From the NCBI RefSeq assembly GCF_004135735.1, contig NZ_CP012670.1, forward strand, positions 2,852,001-2,916,000: DNA of 64,000 nucleotides, read 5' to 3'. Shown here one piece after another: positions 27,391 through 36,724 of the stretch. The notes under the pieces were generated by a model. The model was not told the DNA's origin and searched no databases. It saw nothing but the letters and a program-made list of their open reading frames with translations. Within the stretch, counting starts at the first letter, position 1. Each line of letters starts with the position of its first letter. The position numbers and the translations under genes are program-made. The DNA is from Sorangium cellulosum (GTDB lineage: Bacteria; Myxococcota_A; Polyangia; Polyangiales; Polyangiaceae).

Positions 27391-30300
27391 GTGCAGCAGG
27401 GTCTTCTCGAAGCCATCCGCAAAGCCTGTCTCCCGGGCCTCTGGTCCCAGGGGGTGAAGCTCGCCCGCGAGGGCGCCGCCTTCGGCCGCGAGGACCGCGG
27501 CGATGCCGTCGTGATCCGCGTCAAGGCGGCGGGGCAGCCCGTCGCGCCCACCGTCACCCTCTACCCCGCGGACGCCGAGTGGACCTGCGACTGCGGCGGG
27601 AAGGTCGACCCCTGCGCCCACGCCGTCGCGGCGGCCATCTCGCTCTCGCAGCCGGCCGCGCAGGGCGCGCAGGGGCAGCCCGCCGCGGCGGGGCAGGCGC
27701 AGGGCCAGCCGGCCGCGCAGGGGAGCGCCCCGGCCGGGCCTGCCGCTCGGGCGGCGCGGCTGCGGTACCGGCTCCGGCGCAAGGGCCTCGTGCTCGCGCT
27801 CGAGCGGATGATCGTGCACGCGAGCGGCGCCGAGGAGCCGCTCCGGGTCTCGCTCGCCAGCCTCGCCGGGCGCGGCGCGCGGGGGCCCGTGAGCGCCGAC
27901 CGGCCCGGGCCGAGGCTGCCCGAGCTCTACCCGACGCACGAGGACCTCGCGGTGGACCGGCTCGTGGGCCAGAAGCAGCACGGCTATTTCCCCTCGGACC
28001 GCCAGCCCGAGCTCTTCGCCGCGCTGGCCGGCGCCGCCGACGTGGAGCTCGACGGCGCGCCCATCCGCGTCTCGAGCGAGGCGATCGGCCCCCGCGCGGC
28101 GGTGCGGGATCACGACGACGGCGTGGTGCTCGTCGTCGAGCGGGATCCGCGCATCGACGAGGTCATCGCGTCGGGGGTCGTCCGCTGCGGCGACACGCTG
28201 CACCTGCTCCGGGAGACGGACCTCACGGGCCCGAAGCTCGAGCGGCTGCCGCTCCGGCGGGGGTTCTCGCGCGGGGATCTCGGCAAGCTCGTGACCCAGG
28301 TCCTGCCGGAGCTGAAGAAGCGCGTCCCGGTCACGATCCTGAGCCAGCGGCTGCCCCGCGCGGGCGGCGCGTCCCGGCCGCGGATCCAGCTCGATCTCAG
28401 CCAGAAGGACCACACGCTCTCGGTCGTCCCCACCCTCGTGTACGGCGATCCGCCGGAGGCGCGCATCGAGAACGGGCGGCTCGTGCACCTGTCCGGCCCC
28501 GTGCCCATCCGCGACGAGGCCGCGGAGCGCGAGCTGCTCGCCCGGCTGCGCGACGAGCTGCACCTGATCCCGGGCCGCCGGGTCGACTTCGACGGCGCCG
28601 AGGCGATCCGCTTCGCCTCGCGCCTCGAGGCGTGGGACGCGCGCGCCTTCGAGGGCGCCCGCGGCGAGCTCTTCGGCAGGGCCGAGCTCGTGCCGCGCTT
28701 CGTCATCCACGATCGCGCCTTCGACGTCGAGTTCGAGCTCTCGGCGGGGCCGGAGGGCGACGGGGCGGGCGACGGCGGCGAGGGCTCCGCCGCGCCCCCG
28801 CGGCGCGCGGACGCCGCGGCCGTGATCCGGGCGTGGCAGGACGGCTTGCCGCTCGTGCCGCTGCTCGGCGGCGGCTGGGCGCCGCTGCCCGCGGCGTGGC
28901 TCGAGAAGTACGGGGCGCGCGTCGCCGACCTGCTCGCGGCGCGGCGCGACGACAAGGAGGTGCCGCCCGCGGCGCTGCCGGCGCTGGCCGCGCTGTGCGA
29001 CGAGCTCGAGCACCCGCGCCCGTCGGGGTTCGACAGGCTGATGCCGCTCCTGGACGGCTTCGCGTCGCTCCCCGAGGCGCCGCTGCCGGCCGACCTGACC
29101 GCGACGCTGCGCCCGTACCAGCGCCGCGGGGTCGACTGGCTGTCGTTCCTGCGCGACGCCGGCCTCGGGGGGGTGCTCGCCGACGACATGGGCCTCGGCA
29201 AGACGCTGCAGACGCTCTGCGCGGTGCGCGGGCGGACGCTCGTGGTCTGCCCGCGCAGCGTCGTGCACAACTGGGCCGACGAGATCCGGCGGTTCCGGCC
29301 GGGCCTCCGGCACGCGATCTACCACGGGTCGAAGCGCGCGCTCGATCCCGCGGCCGACGTCACGCTGACGACGTACGCCGTGCTCCGCAACGACGTCGAG
29401 CGGCTCGCGGCGCAGGCCTGGGACGTGGTGGTGCTGGACGAGGCGCAGGCGATCAAGAACCCGGACAGCCAGGCGGCGCGGGCGGCGTACGCGCTGCGCG
29501 CCGAGCTGCGCATCGCGCTGAGCGGCACGCCGGTCGAGAACCGCCTCGAGGAGCTGTGGAGCCTGCTCCATTTCACGAACCGCGGCCTGCTCGGCGGGCG
29601 CGGCGCGTTCCAGGAGCGCTACGGCCGCCCGATCGCGGACGGCGCGGCGGGCGCGGCGGCCGAGCTGCGGCAGAAGATCCGCCCGTTCGTGCTGCGGCGG
29701 ATGAAGCGCGAGGTGGCGCCCGAGCTGCCGCCCCGCTCGGATACGGTGCTCTACTGCGAGCTGGAGGAGGCCGAGCGCGAGGTGTACGAGGCGGTGCGCG
29801 CGGCCACCCGCAAGGACGTGGTGGCGAGGCTCGCGGCGGGCGCGAGCGTCATGGCGGCGCTGGAGGCGCTGCTCCGCCTGCGCCAGGCGGCCTGTCATCC
29901 GGCGCTGATCCCCGGCTCCGGCGTCGGTCCCGCGGAGGCGGGCGCGGCGAGGGCGCCGCGGACCGCGCCCTCGTCGAAGGTGACCCGGCTGCTCGAGGCG
30001 CTGGAGGAGTGCGTGGCGGACGGGCACAAGGCGCTCGTGTTCTCGCAGTGGACGTCGCTGCTCGATCTGGTCGAGCCGCACCTCACCGCCGCGGGGATCT
30101 CGTTCGTGCGCCTCGACGGCGCGACGCGCGATCGCGCCGGGGTGGTGGGGGCGTTCCAGTCGGCGGGCGGGCCCCCGGTGATGCTCATCTCGCTCAAGGC
30201 GGGCGGCACCGGCCTGAACCTGACCGCGGCGGATCACGTGTTCCTGCTCGACCCCTGGTGGAACCCGGCGGTCGAGGATCAGGCGGCCGATCGGGCGCAC

Positions 30301-30474
30301 CGGATCGGGCAGGATCGTCCGGTGCTGGTCCATCGGCTGGTGGCGAAGGATACGGTGGAGGAGGGGATCCTCGCGCTCCAGGAGCAGAAGCGCGCGATCG
30401 CGGGCGCCGCGCTGGGCGAGGCGGACCGGGCGGTCGCGCTGACGCGGGAGGATCTGCTCGCGCTGCTGGGCTAG
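27391..30474 (+). CDS. SWIM zinc-finger SNF2-family helicase
   Basis: A 1027-residue DEAD/SNF2 ATPase. A SWIM finger near residues 66-77 (C-x-C then C-x-H in [12 protein letters not shown]) precedes a long middle region. The helicase core has Walker A as GLGKT (about 601-605, [10 protein letters not shown]), motif II DEAQ (about 683, [16 protein letters not shown]), and the C-terminal RecA half with [31 protein letters not shown] and the arginine-finger motif [11 protein letters not shown]. Such proteins remodel DNA-protein complexes, probably for repair or transcription. GTG at 27391 is preferred (GGAG five bases upstream); GTG at 27307 lacks a ribosome site but would add 28 residues. Confidence 0.93.
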   Translation: MQQGLLEAIRKACLPGLWSQGVKLAREGAAFGREDRGDAVVIRVKAAGQPVAPTVTLYPADAEWTCDCGGKVDPCAHAVAAAISLSQPAAQGAQGQPAAAGQAQGQPAAQGSAPAGPAARAARLRYRLRRKGLVLALERMIVHASGAEEPLRVSLASLAGRGARGPVSADRPGPRLPELYPTHEDLAVDRLVGQKQHGYFPSDRQPELFAALAGAADVELDGAPIRVSSEAIGPRAAVRDHDDGVVLVVERDPRIDEVIASGVVRCGDTLHLLRETDLTGPKLERLPLRRGFSRGDLGKLVTQVLPELKKRVPVTILSQRLPRAGGASRPRIQLDLSQKDHTLSVVPTLVYGDPPEARIENGRLVHLSGPVPIRDEAAERELLARLRDELHLIPGRRVDFDGAEAIRFASRLEAWDARAFEGARGELFGRAELVPRFVIHDRAFDVEFELSAGPEGDGAGDGGEGSAAPPRRADAAAVIRAWQDGLPLVPLLGGGWAPLPAAWLEKYGARVADLLAARRDDKEVPPAALPALAALCDELEHPRPSGFDRLMPLLDGFASLPEAPLPADLTATLRPYQRRGVDWLSFLRDAGLGGVLADDMGLGKTLQTLCAVRGRTLVVCPRSVVHNWADEIRRFRPGLRHAIYHGSKRALDPAADVTLTTYAVLRNDVERLAAQAWDVVVLDEAQAIKNPDSQAARAAYALRAELRIALSGTPVENRLEELWSLLHFTNRGLLGGRGAFQERYGRPIADGAAGAAAELRQKIRPFVLRRMKREVAPELPPRSDTVLYCELEEAEREVYEAVRAATRKDVVARLAAGASVMAALEALLRLRQAACHPALIPGSGVGPAEAGAARAPRTAPSSKVTRLLEALEECVADGHKALVFSQWTSLLDLVEPHLTAAGISFVRLDGATRDRAGVVGAFQSAGGPPVMLISLKAGGTGLNLTAADHVFLLDPWWNPAVEDQAADRAHRIGQDRPVLVHRLVAKDTVEEGILALQEQKRAIAGAALGEADRAVALTREDLLALLG

Positions 30475-30561
30475 CCCGCCTGGCGTAAGGCGCGGGGCGC
30501 CACGCGCGCAGCGACGCTCGCGGTTGCGGGCACCGGGGCGCCATCGGAGGATGATGCCGCG

Positions 30562-31062
30562 ATGCGAACCTCCCTCGTGCTCCTGGCGACCCTGACCACG
30601 TCGCTCCCGGCATGCTCCGTCAGCGGGCCGCGCGAGCCGGCGCCGGCGCTCGATCCGATCCCCGCGGCGCCCGCTGCGGCGCCCGCCGCCTCCCCGGCGT
30701 CCGCGCCGGGCGAGTCGCCGCGGGCGCAGCCGCCGGCGGCGGATGCGTCGCTCGGCACCTGGAGGTCCTCCGCGTGCGCGCCGCGCAGGTACGAGCGCGT
30801 GATCTCGTTGGCGGAGGACGGCAGCTTCACCGCGGAAGATCGGGTGTCCCCCTGTCCGCCCCAGGTGAGGTGCATCTGGTCCGGCATCATCCACCGCAAG
30901 GGGACGTTCCAGCGCTCCGGCGACACGCTCTCGCTCTCGGTGGCCGACGCGTCGCACGGTCCGGGCGGGCAGCCGTTCCCCGCCACGCTCACCGTCGATC
31001 CCAGGACAGGCGCCCTCGTCGAGACGGGCGGCGACGGCGCACCTTGCCCCTACGAGCGATAG
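30562..31062 (+). CDS. Small lipoprotein, function unknown
   Basis: A 166-residue protein with a lipoprotein signal (MRTSLVLLATLTTSLPA, then Cys), an Ala/Pro-rich spacer to about residue 65, and a C-terminal domain of about 100 residues beginning LGTWRSSACAPRRYERVISL with four Cys, which reads like a small beta-sandwich (FTAEDRVSPCPPQVRCIW, GDTLSLSVADAS). GGAGG lies about 12 bases upstream of the ATG. The same direction and 87-bp gap after the helicase leave room for either readthrough or its own promoter. The family is not recognised. A lipocalin-like or inhibitor fold is possible but unsupported. Confidence 0.72.
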   Translation: MRTSLVLLATLTTSLPACSVSGPREPAPALDPIPAAPAAAPAASPASAPGESPRAQPPAADASLGTWRSSACAPRRYERVISLAEDGSFTAEDRVSPCPPQVRCIWSGIIHRKGTFQRSGDTLSLSVADASHGPGGQPFPATLTVDPRTGALVETGGDGAPCPYER

Positions 31063-31109
31063 CGCGACGTTCGCGAAAGGGCGCCCGCGTGCTATGCACC
31101 GCCGCTTCG

Positions 31110-32714
31110 ATGAGCTCCGAGAGCGAACCCACCGGCGCAGGCCGGCCGTTCACGGCCGCCGAGCTCGACGCCTGCCTGAAGGTGCTCGAGTCCCTGGTCG
31201 ACGACCGCGCGCAGCTCGCCGCCGTCAGCGCCGAGGATCGCCGCCGGCTCCTCCTCGCCGCCGGCCGCGTCTCGCGCCCCGAGCGCGCCGAGCAGCGGGA
31301 GCTCGCCAGGGCGTTTCGCAAGCGCGACCGGCGCGCCGAGCGGTCCGCCGACGCCGCGCTCCTCGACGCGGTCGGCATCCGCGTCGCCCGCCGCGAGCCC
31401 GTGTTCCGCACCCCGGACGCGCCCGCCCTCGCCCCGCCCCCCGCGTCCGGGGCTCCCGCAGAGCCGCCCCCCGCGTCCGGGGCTCCCGCAGAGCCGCCCC
31501 CCGCGTCCGGGTCGCCGGGCGCGCCGCCCGAGCGCGGCGGCCCGGAGCTCGCGAAGCCGCGCAAGTGCTACGTCTGCAAGGCCGAGTTCCGCAAGGTGCA
31601 CTTCTTCTACGACGCGATGTGCACCGCCTGCGGCGACTTCAACTACCAGAAGCGCAGCCAGACAGCGCCGCTCGACGGCCGCGTCGCGCTGATCACCGGC
31701 GCCCGCGTCAAGATCGGGTATCAGGCCGCGATCATGATGCTCCGCGCGGGCGCGCGGGTGATCGTCACCACCCGCTTCCCGCACGACGCCTCGCGCCGCT
31801 TCTCGGCCGAGCGCGACTTCGACGTGTGGGGCTCACGGCTCTCCATCTACGGCCTCGATCTCCGCCACACGCCGAGCGTCGAGCGCTTCACGCGCCACCT
31901 CCTCCGCACGCTCGATCGGCTCGACTTCATCATCAACAACGCCTGCCAGACCGTGCGGCGCCCGCCCGGCTTCTACGCCCACCTCATCGAGGGCGAGACC
32001 GGGCCCGTCCACGCCCTCCCGGCGGCCGCGCAGCCGCTGCTCCGCGACTACGACGCGCTCCGCGCGGGCGGCACGCTCCCCCTCGTCGCCGGCGGCGATC
32101 CCGACGCCGGCCTCCGCGAGCCCGCGCTGCTCTCCCAGATCCCCGGCCCAGGGGACGAGCCCCTCGACGACGTGCTCTTCCCCAAGGGGCGTTATGACGC
32201 CGACCTCCAGCAGGTCGATCTCCGGGCCATGAACAGCTGGCGCCTGACCCTCGCCGAGGTCCCGACCGTCGAGCTGCTCGAGGTCCAGCTCGTCAACGCG
32301 GTCGCCCCCTTCGTGCTGAACTCCCGGCTCAAGCCGCTGATGATGCGCCGCCCGACGTTCGACAGGCACATCGTCAACGTCTCCGCGATGGAGGGGCAGT
32401 TCTACCGCCGTTACAAGACGGACAGGCACCCTCACACCAACATGGCCAAGGCCGCGCTCAACATGATGACGCGCACCTCCGCGCCCGACTACGCGAAGGA
32501 CGGCATCTTCATGAACAGCGTCGACACGGGCTGGGTCACGGACGAGGACCCCGCGGCGCTCGCCGCCCGCAAGCTGGAGGAGCACGGCTTCCATCCGCCG
32601 CTCGACATCGTCGACGGCGCCGCCCGCATCTGCGACCCCATCTTCTCGGGGCACCTGACCGGCCAGCACGTCTACGGCCAGTTCCTCAAGGACTACATGC
32701 CGACCGACTGGTAG
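31110..32714 (+). CDS. Zinc-ribbon short-chain dehydrogenase-like protein (atypical SDR)
   Basis: A 534-residue protein. Residues 1-110 are charged and helical, then a Pro/Ala linker with two exact 30-bp-encoded units (PPPASGAPAE, DNA 31437-31510). Next comes a zinc-ribbon-like knuckle: C153-x2-C156 and C171-x2-C174 (CYVCKAEF and MCTACGDF). The SDR Rossmann fold begins at about 190. The glycine motif is TGARVKIG, with Lys where the middle Gly of TGxxxGxG is usual; the NNAG motif is NNAC. At the active site Lys447 is present, but the usual Tyr of YxxxK is Thr443 (TNMAK). The family clearly has an NAD(P)-binding fold; catalysis by the standard mechanism is doubtful. Confidence 0.85.
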   Translation: MSSESEPTGAGRPFTAAELDACLKVLESLVDDRAQLAAVSAEDRRRLLLAAGRVSRPERAEQRELARAFRKRDRRAERSADAALLDAVGIRVARREPVFRTPDAPALAPPPASGAPAEPPPASGAPAEPPPASGSPGAPPERGGPELAKPRKCYVCKAEFRKVHFFYDAMCTACGDFNYQKRSQTAPLDGRVALITGARVKIGYQAAIMMLRAGARVIVTTRFPHDASRRFSAERDFDVWGSRLSIYGLDLRHTPSVERFTRHLLRTLDRLDFIINNACQTVRRPPGFYAHLIEGETGPVHALPAAAQPLLRDYDALRAGGTLPLVAGGDPDAGLREPALLSQIPGPGDEPLDDVLFPKGRYDADLQQVDLRAMNSWRLTLAEVPTVELLEVQLVNAVAPFVLNSRLKPLMMRRPTFDRHIVNVSAMEGQFYRRYKTDRHPHTNMAKAALNMMTRTSAPDYAKDGIFMNSVDTGWVTDEDPAALAARKLEEHGFHPPLDIVDGAARICDPIFSGHLTGQHVYGQFLKDYMPTDW

Positions 32715-32733
32715 CCGCGGCCGCCTCCCGAGC

Positions 32734-32750
32734 CCGCGCGCCCCGCGCGG
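32734..32750. terminator. Hairpin between convergent genes
   Basis: CCGCGCG and CGCGCGG form perfect 7-bp arms around a CCC loop, in the 37-bp gap between the converging SDR gene (+) and the envelope lipoprotein gene (-). No T-tract follows. A shared transcription end is likely. Confidence 0.5.
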
Positions 32751-32751
32751 C

Positions 32752-33879
32752 TCACTCGACGCGGACGAGGCGCCGCACCACGGACGCGCCGCCGCGCGCG
32801 TCGCGCAGGACCGCCGTGAGCGTGGCGATGCCCGGCTCCGCCGGGGGGATCCACTTCACCGCGTGGTCCTCGATGTAGCCCGTGGCCGCGTCGCTCACCA
32901 GCTTGATGCTCCCGTCGAGATCTCCCTGGTCGGCGAAGTAGTCGACCCAGAGGATCTCCTTCAGCGGCTCCAGCTTCGCGTCGGGATCGGGCTCCGCCGC
33001 GCCCGGGGAGACGAGCGCGTCGAGGTCGTACGCGGTGCACGCGGTGAACGGATCCTCGGCGCTGCACCCGGCCTCGCGCCGCTCCTCCGCGCCGATCGGG
33101 CAGCGCGGCACGGTGGGGATGTCGCCGAAGTCCTCGGGCAGGGGAGCGCCGTCCAGCGCGAGCCCCTGGAGCTCGGGGTTCGCGTTCATTCGCCCGTCGT
33201 CGAAGACGTAGACCTGCGTGTAGCCGGCGACGAACCCCTCGGCGCCGAGCCGCCGCCCCTCGGCGTCGAAGCAGCCGACGGGGAAGGCGCCGGCCTTCCC
33301 GGTGCCCTCGTCGTCGACGGGACCGGGGGTCCCGGCGCAGGCGACGAAGAACACGTACGCGGTGCCGTAATGCGGGCCTGACGCCGGCCTCTCGCGGCTG
33401 GAGACGATGTCCTCCCCGAGCTTCACCGAGTACGTCTCGCCGAAGCCGGGGGACACGCCGTCGAGCGAGGGCAGCGGAGCGCCCGGGGTCCAGCCCTCGA
33501 GCTGCCCGGCGAGCTCCGCGAACTGCGGATAGCAGCCGTAGTAGTCGTCGCCGATCGGGTTCTCGCACCCGCCGACCCAGAAGATCGAGATCGGCCGTGC
33601 CCCCTCGTCGGGGCTCGTGGCGGCGTCCTGGTAGTGGATCGTGAAGCTCACCGTGTCGCCGGGGAGGGCGTACGGCTTGTCGGCGACCACCGCGAAGACG
33701 CGGAGCCCGCGCACGACGCTCGGCGGATCGAAGCCCGCGACGCACCCGGAGGAGATCGCCGGCGCGGCGATCGCGCCCGTCGCCAGGGCCGCGAGCAGCG
33801 CGCGCCGCCCCCTGCGCCCGCGGCCCGCGCCGGCGCGCCCGCCCCCGCCCCCGCCCCCGCTCGCTCGCGTCGGTCCCAC
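32752..33879 (-). CDS. Secreted protein encoded with a TonB-dependent receptor (probable lipoprotein)
   Basis: A 375-residue exported protein. A GTG start at 33879, one base after the receptor stop (TGA-G-GTG), gives an Arg-rich N-terminus, then ALLAALATGAIAAPAISSG followed by Cys, a lipoprotein-type signal. The mature part has an Ig-like beta region (FAVVADKPYALPGDTVSFTI) and a matching C-terminal strand set (GIATLTAVLRDARGGASVVR). Cys residues are scattered in pairs. It follows the receptor directly on the same strand, so it probably works at the outer membrane with the receptor, for example in ligand capture. No named family is recognised. Confidence 0.77.
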   Translation of the reverse strand: MGPTRASGGGGGGGRAGAGRGRRGRRALLAALATGAIAAPAISSGCVAGFDPPSVVRGLRVFAVVADKPYALPGDTVSFTIHYQDAATSPDEGARPISIFWVGGCENPIGDDYYGCYPQFAELAGQLEGWTPGAPLPSLDGVSPGFGETYSVKLGEDIVSSRERPASGPHYGTAYVFFVACAGTPGPVDDEGTGKAGAFPVGCFDAEGRRLGAEGFVAGYTQVYVFDDGRMNANPELQGLALDGAPLPEDFGDIPTVPRCPIGAEERREAGCSAEDPFTACTAYDLDALVSPGAAEPDPDAKLEPLKEILWVDYFADQGDLDGSIKLVSDAATGYIEDHAVKWIPPAEPGIATLTAVLRDARGGASVVRRLVRVE

Positions 33880-33880
33880 C

Positions 33881-36724
33881 TCAGAACTCTCCTCGCACGC
33901 CGATGCTCGGCAAGATGGGCAGCCCCGTGACGTACTGGCGGGCCGTGTAGTTGTGGTTGTACTGGATGGCCTCGCTGTTGGCGTTGTTGTAGACGTTCTG
34001 CACGTCGAGGTAGCCCGAGAGCCGCCAGCTCTTGAACTTCCACGTCTTGTCGAGGCGCACATCCAGCTGATGGAACATGGGCAGCCGCTCGCTGCTCGGG
34101 CCCGAGAACGGGATGGGCGTATAGGTCCCGGTGGGGGCGTGGAAGAGCGCGTTGGTGCGGTACGGATCGCAGCTCTGCTCGTGGACGTTGCAGACGTTGG
34201 GGGTGATCAGGTTGCCCGAGACCAGGCGGAAGCGGGCGCCGAGCTCCCAGCCGCCGCCGAGGCGGTAGCTGCCGAGCACCGTCAGGATGTGGGTCTGATC
34301 GAACGACACGAGGCGCTCCGCCTCGCCGGGCTCCGGGACCCGCGTGCTGCGGGACAGCGTGTAGGCGGCCCAGCCGAAGAAGCGGTCGTCGGGCTTGTAC
34401 TTGAGCAGGAACTCCCCGCCGACGACCCTGCCGGAGCCGACGTTCTGGTAGTCGAGCTGGACCGACGCGGGCCTCGTCACGCCGACGATGAGCTCGTCGA
34501 GCTGCTTGTAGAACCCCTCGGCCGACGCCTCGATGTTCCGGGTGAGCTCCTGCTCGACGCCGACCGCATAATGCAGCGCCCGCGTCGACTTCAGGCCCGG
34601 GTTGCCGAGCGGCGGGATCACCTCCTGGAACTGCGGCGGCTGGTGGAACACGCCGACGCCGCCCTTCACCGTCGTCCGCGGGAACCCCTCCACGACGTCG
34701 ACGCGGCCGTTGACGCGCGGGCTCACGGTGGCCTGCTGGTTCAGGTCCTGGTAGTCGAGGCGCAGGCCCGGGACGATCTTCGCCCGGGCGGTCGGGGCGA
34801 GCTCGAGCTCGGCGTAGGCGGCGGGGTAGAGGAACGAGCCCTCGCGCGAGATCTCCTGGAGCGTGCGCGTGGAGAACGGCTGGTTCCGCGGCTCGCCGGG
34901 GCGGCCCGGCCCGGGGCCGCGGAAGCTCACCGCGTACAGGCCGCCGAACACGTCGAGGCCCGCGTTGAGGCCCACCCCCTTCGACAGCCGCCGCGAGTAC
35001 TCGAGGCGCCCGGAGAGCGAGCTCAGGCCGACCTTGAAGAAGATCGCCCCGATCCCGAAATCGAAGTCGTCGCGCGCGAGAGCGAGCGCGCCGTCGAGCC
35101 GGTCCTTGTCGGTGAGCTCGTGGTCGTAGCGGACCTGCAGCCGTTGAAACGACGTGTGCAGCCCCACGTTGCCCGCGAGCGCCGGCTCGTTCGGCGCCGG
35201 CTCGCCGAGGAGCACCTCGAGGGCGTCGTCCGAGCCGAAGAACACGAGGCGGAGGCGCGACGAGGGCGTCGGCTCGCCCTCGAGGAGGATCTGGTAGTCG
35301 TGGTAGACCGGCGCCTGGGTCACGCCCGCGCCGGCCGCCTCGAGCACGGGGCCGAACGACTCGCCGATGTAGCTGCGCCGGCCCGCGATCGCGAAGCGGA
35401 CCTGCTCGAGGTACGGCACGCGCCCCTCGAGCAGGAAGCGGGCGTCGATGAGGTCCATCTGGACCAGCCCGTGGAGCTCGCCGTCCTCGCTCGGCGATCG
35501 CAGGCCGACGTCCACGATGCCGCCCTGCACCCGGCCGTACCTGGCGCTGAAGTTGCCCGGGTAAAAGTCGATCTTCTCGAGCATCTCGGTCGGCACGACC
35601 GAGGAGAGGCCGCCGAAGTGGTAGATGAGCGGCACCTGCGTGCCGTCGACGAAGGTCTGCGTGTCCTGCGGGCCGGAGCCGCGCACGAGCAGCAGGCCGG
35701 CGAGGGTGGGGGGGCGCGCCACGCCGGGCAGGTTCTGGAGCGAGCGCAGCGCGTCGCCGTTCGTGCCGGGGATGCGGTTGATCTCGCGCTGCTCGATCGT
35801 GCGCTTCGTGACCTCGCGGGGCGGGCGCTCGCCGCGGACCGTGACCTCGAGGCCCTCGCCGCGCGGCAGGAGCCGGTACTTCACCTCGGTCTGCTCCCCC
35901 GCGGCGATCTCCTCCTCGACGGAGAGCGGCTCGAAGCCGGGCGCCGCGACGGTGACCTGGTACCGGCCCGGCGGCAGATCGACGAAGGCGAAGGCGCCGC
36001 CCTCGTCGGTGGTGACCTCCGGCGGGACGGACGCGGCCGGGGCGTCGCCGGCGCCGGCGAGGCGCGCGAGCGAGATCGTGGCGCCGGCGAGCGGGACATC
36101 GCCGCCGCTGGCGAGCACGGCGCCGCGGAACGTCTCGACGGGCCTCGCCGCCTCGGCGGCGGCCGGCGGCGGCTCGGCGGGCTTCAGCGTGAACGAGTAG
36201 CGGTACAGGATGCGCGCCGCGGCGGGGGTGCCGTCGGCGCGCCGGGCGGGCTCGAACTCGAGCTTCCGGGCCGCGGCCACGGCCGCCTCGTCGAGGCCGT
36301 GCCCGGCGCCCTCGATGACGACGGCCTGCCTCACGCGCCCGTCGCGATCGATGTCGAGCTGCAGGGTCACCGCCCCCTCGATCCCCTGCCTCTCGGCCTC
36401 GGGCGGGTACTCCGGCGGCGTGTAGTTGAGCGCCCGCGGCGGCGTCGCCCGCCCTGCCGGCGCGGGGGCGGCGGTCGTGGTGGAGGGAGGCGTCGGGATC
36501 GCGCCGCCTTCGCCCCGCGGCACGCTCGTCGGGCCCGGGGTCGCGGGCGGCGCCGGCTGCTCCTGCGGGCCTCGCTGCTGCGCGAGCGCCGGGCCGGGCG
36601 AGAGCGCGGCGACGATCAGCGCCGCGAGCGCCGCCGCGCCCGGCCTCCGCGAGCGGCGCGGGGACGGGCCGTCGGTGCGCGTAAGGGCGGGCGCCTGCGT
36701 CACCACGGGATCACACCGGGTCAC
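33881..36724 (-). CDS. TonB-dependent receptor with N-terminal TonB C-terminal domain
   Basis: A 947-residue outer-membrane protein. After a long signal (ALAALIVAALSPGPALAQ) comes a Pro-rich stretch, then about residues 95-180 resemble a TonB C-terminal domain (PPEYPPEAERQGIEGAVTLQ, AAVAAARKLEFEPARRADG). A carboxypeptidase-regulatory-like domain follows (about 195-285; DEGGAFAFVDLPPGRYQVTV), then the plug (LLLVRGSGPQDTQTFVDGTQ) and a barrel ending in ...GVRGEF with a terminal Phe, the usual barrel insertion signal. The GTG start overlaps the ABC gene end by 14 bp. Ligand unknown. A TonB domain inside a receptor is unusual and may mediate self- or cross-interaction. Confidence 0.87.
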   Translation of the reverse strand: MTRCDPVVTQAPALTRTDGPSPRRSRRPGAAALAALIVAALSPGPALAQQRGPQEQPAPPATPGPTSVPRGEGGAIPTPPSTTTAAPAPAGRATPPRALNYTPPEYPPEAERQGIEGAVTLQLDIDRDGRVRQAVVIEGAGHGLDEAAVAAARKLEFEPARRADGTPAAARILYRYSFTLKPAEPPPAAAEAARPVETFRGAVLASGGDVPLAGATISLARLAGAGDAPAASVPPEVTTDEGGAFAFVDLPPGRYQVTVAAPGFEPLSVEEEIAAGEQTEVKYRLLPRGEGLEVTVRGERPPREVTKRTIEQREINRIPGTNGDALRSLQNLPGVARPPTLAGLLLVRGSGPQDTQTFVDGTQVPLIYHFGGLSSVVPTEMLEKIDFYPGNFSARYGRVQGGIVDVGLRSPSEDGELHGLVQMDLIDARFLLEGRVPYLEQVRFAIAGRRSYIGESFGPVLEAAGAGVTQAPVYHDYQILLEGEPTPSSRLRLVFFGSDDALEVLLGEPAPNEPALAGNVGLHTSFQRLQVRYDHELTDKDRLDGALALARDDFDFGIGAIFFKVGLSSLSGRLEYSRRLSKGVGLNAGLDVFGGLYAVSFRGPGPGRPGEPRNQPFSTRTLQEISREGSFLYPAAYAELELAPTARAKIVPGLRLDYQDLNQQATVSPRVNGRVDVVEGFPRTTVKGGVGVFHQPPQFQEVIPPLGNPGLKSTRALHYAVGVEQELTRNIEASAEGFYKQLDELIVGVTRPASVQLDYQNVGSGRVVGGEFLLKYKPDDRFFGWAAYTLSRSTRVPEPGEAERLVSFDQTHILTVLGSYRLGGGWELGARFRLVSGNLITPNVCNVHEQSCDPYRTNALFHAPTGTYTPIPFSGPSSERLPMFHQLDVRLDKTWKFKSWRLSGYLDVQNVYNNANSEAIQYNHNYTARQYVTGLPILPSIGVRGEF

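Noticed and set aside
27388..30957. Long minus-strand open frame opposite the SNF2 helicase
   Set aside because: Composition is typical of the antisense frame of a high-GC gene; the helicase motifs on the plus strand explain the region.
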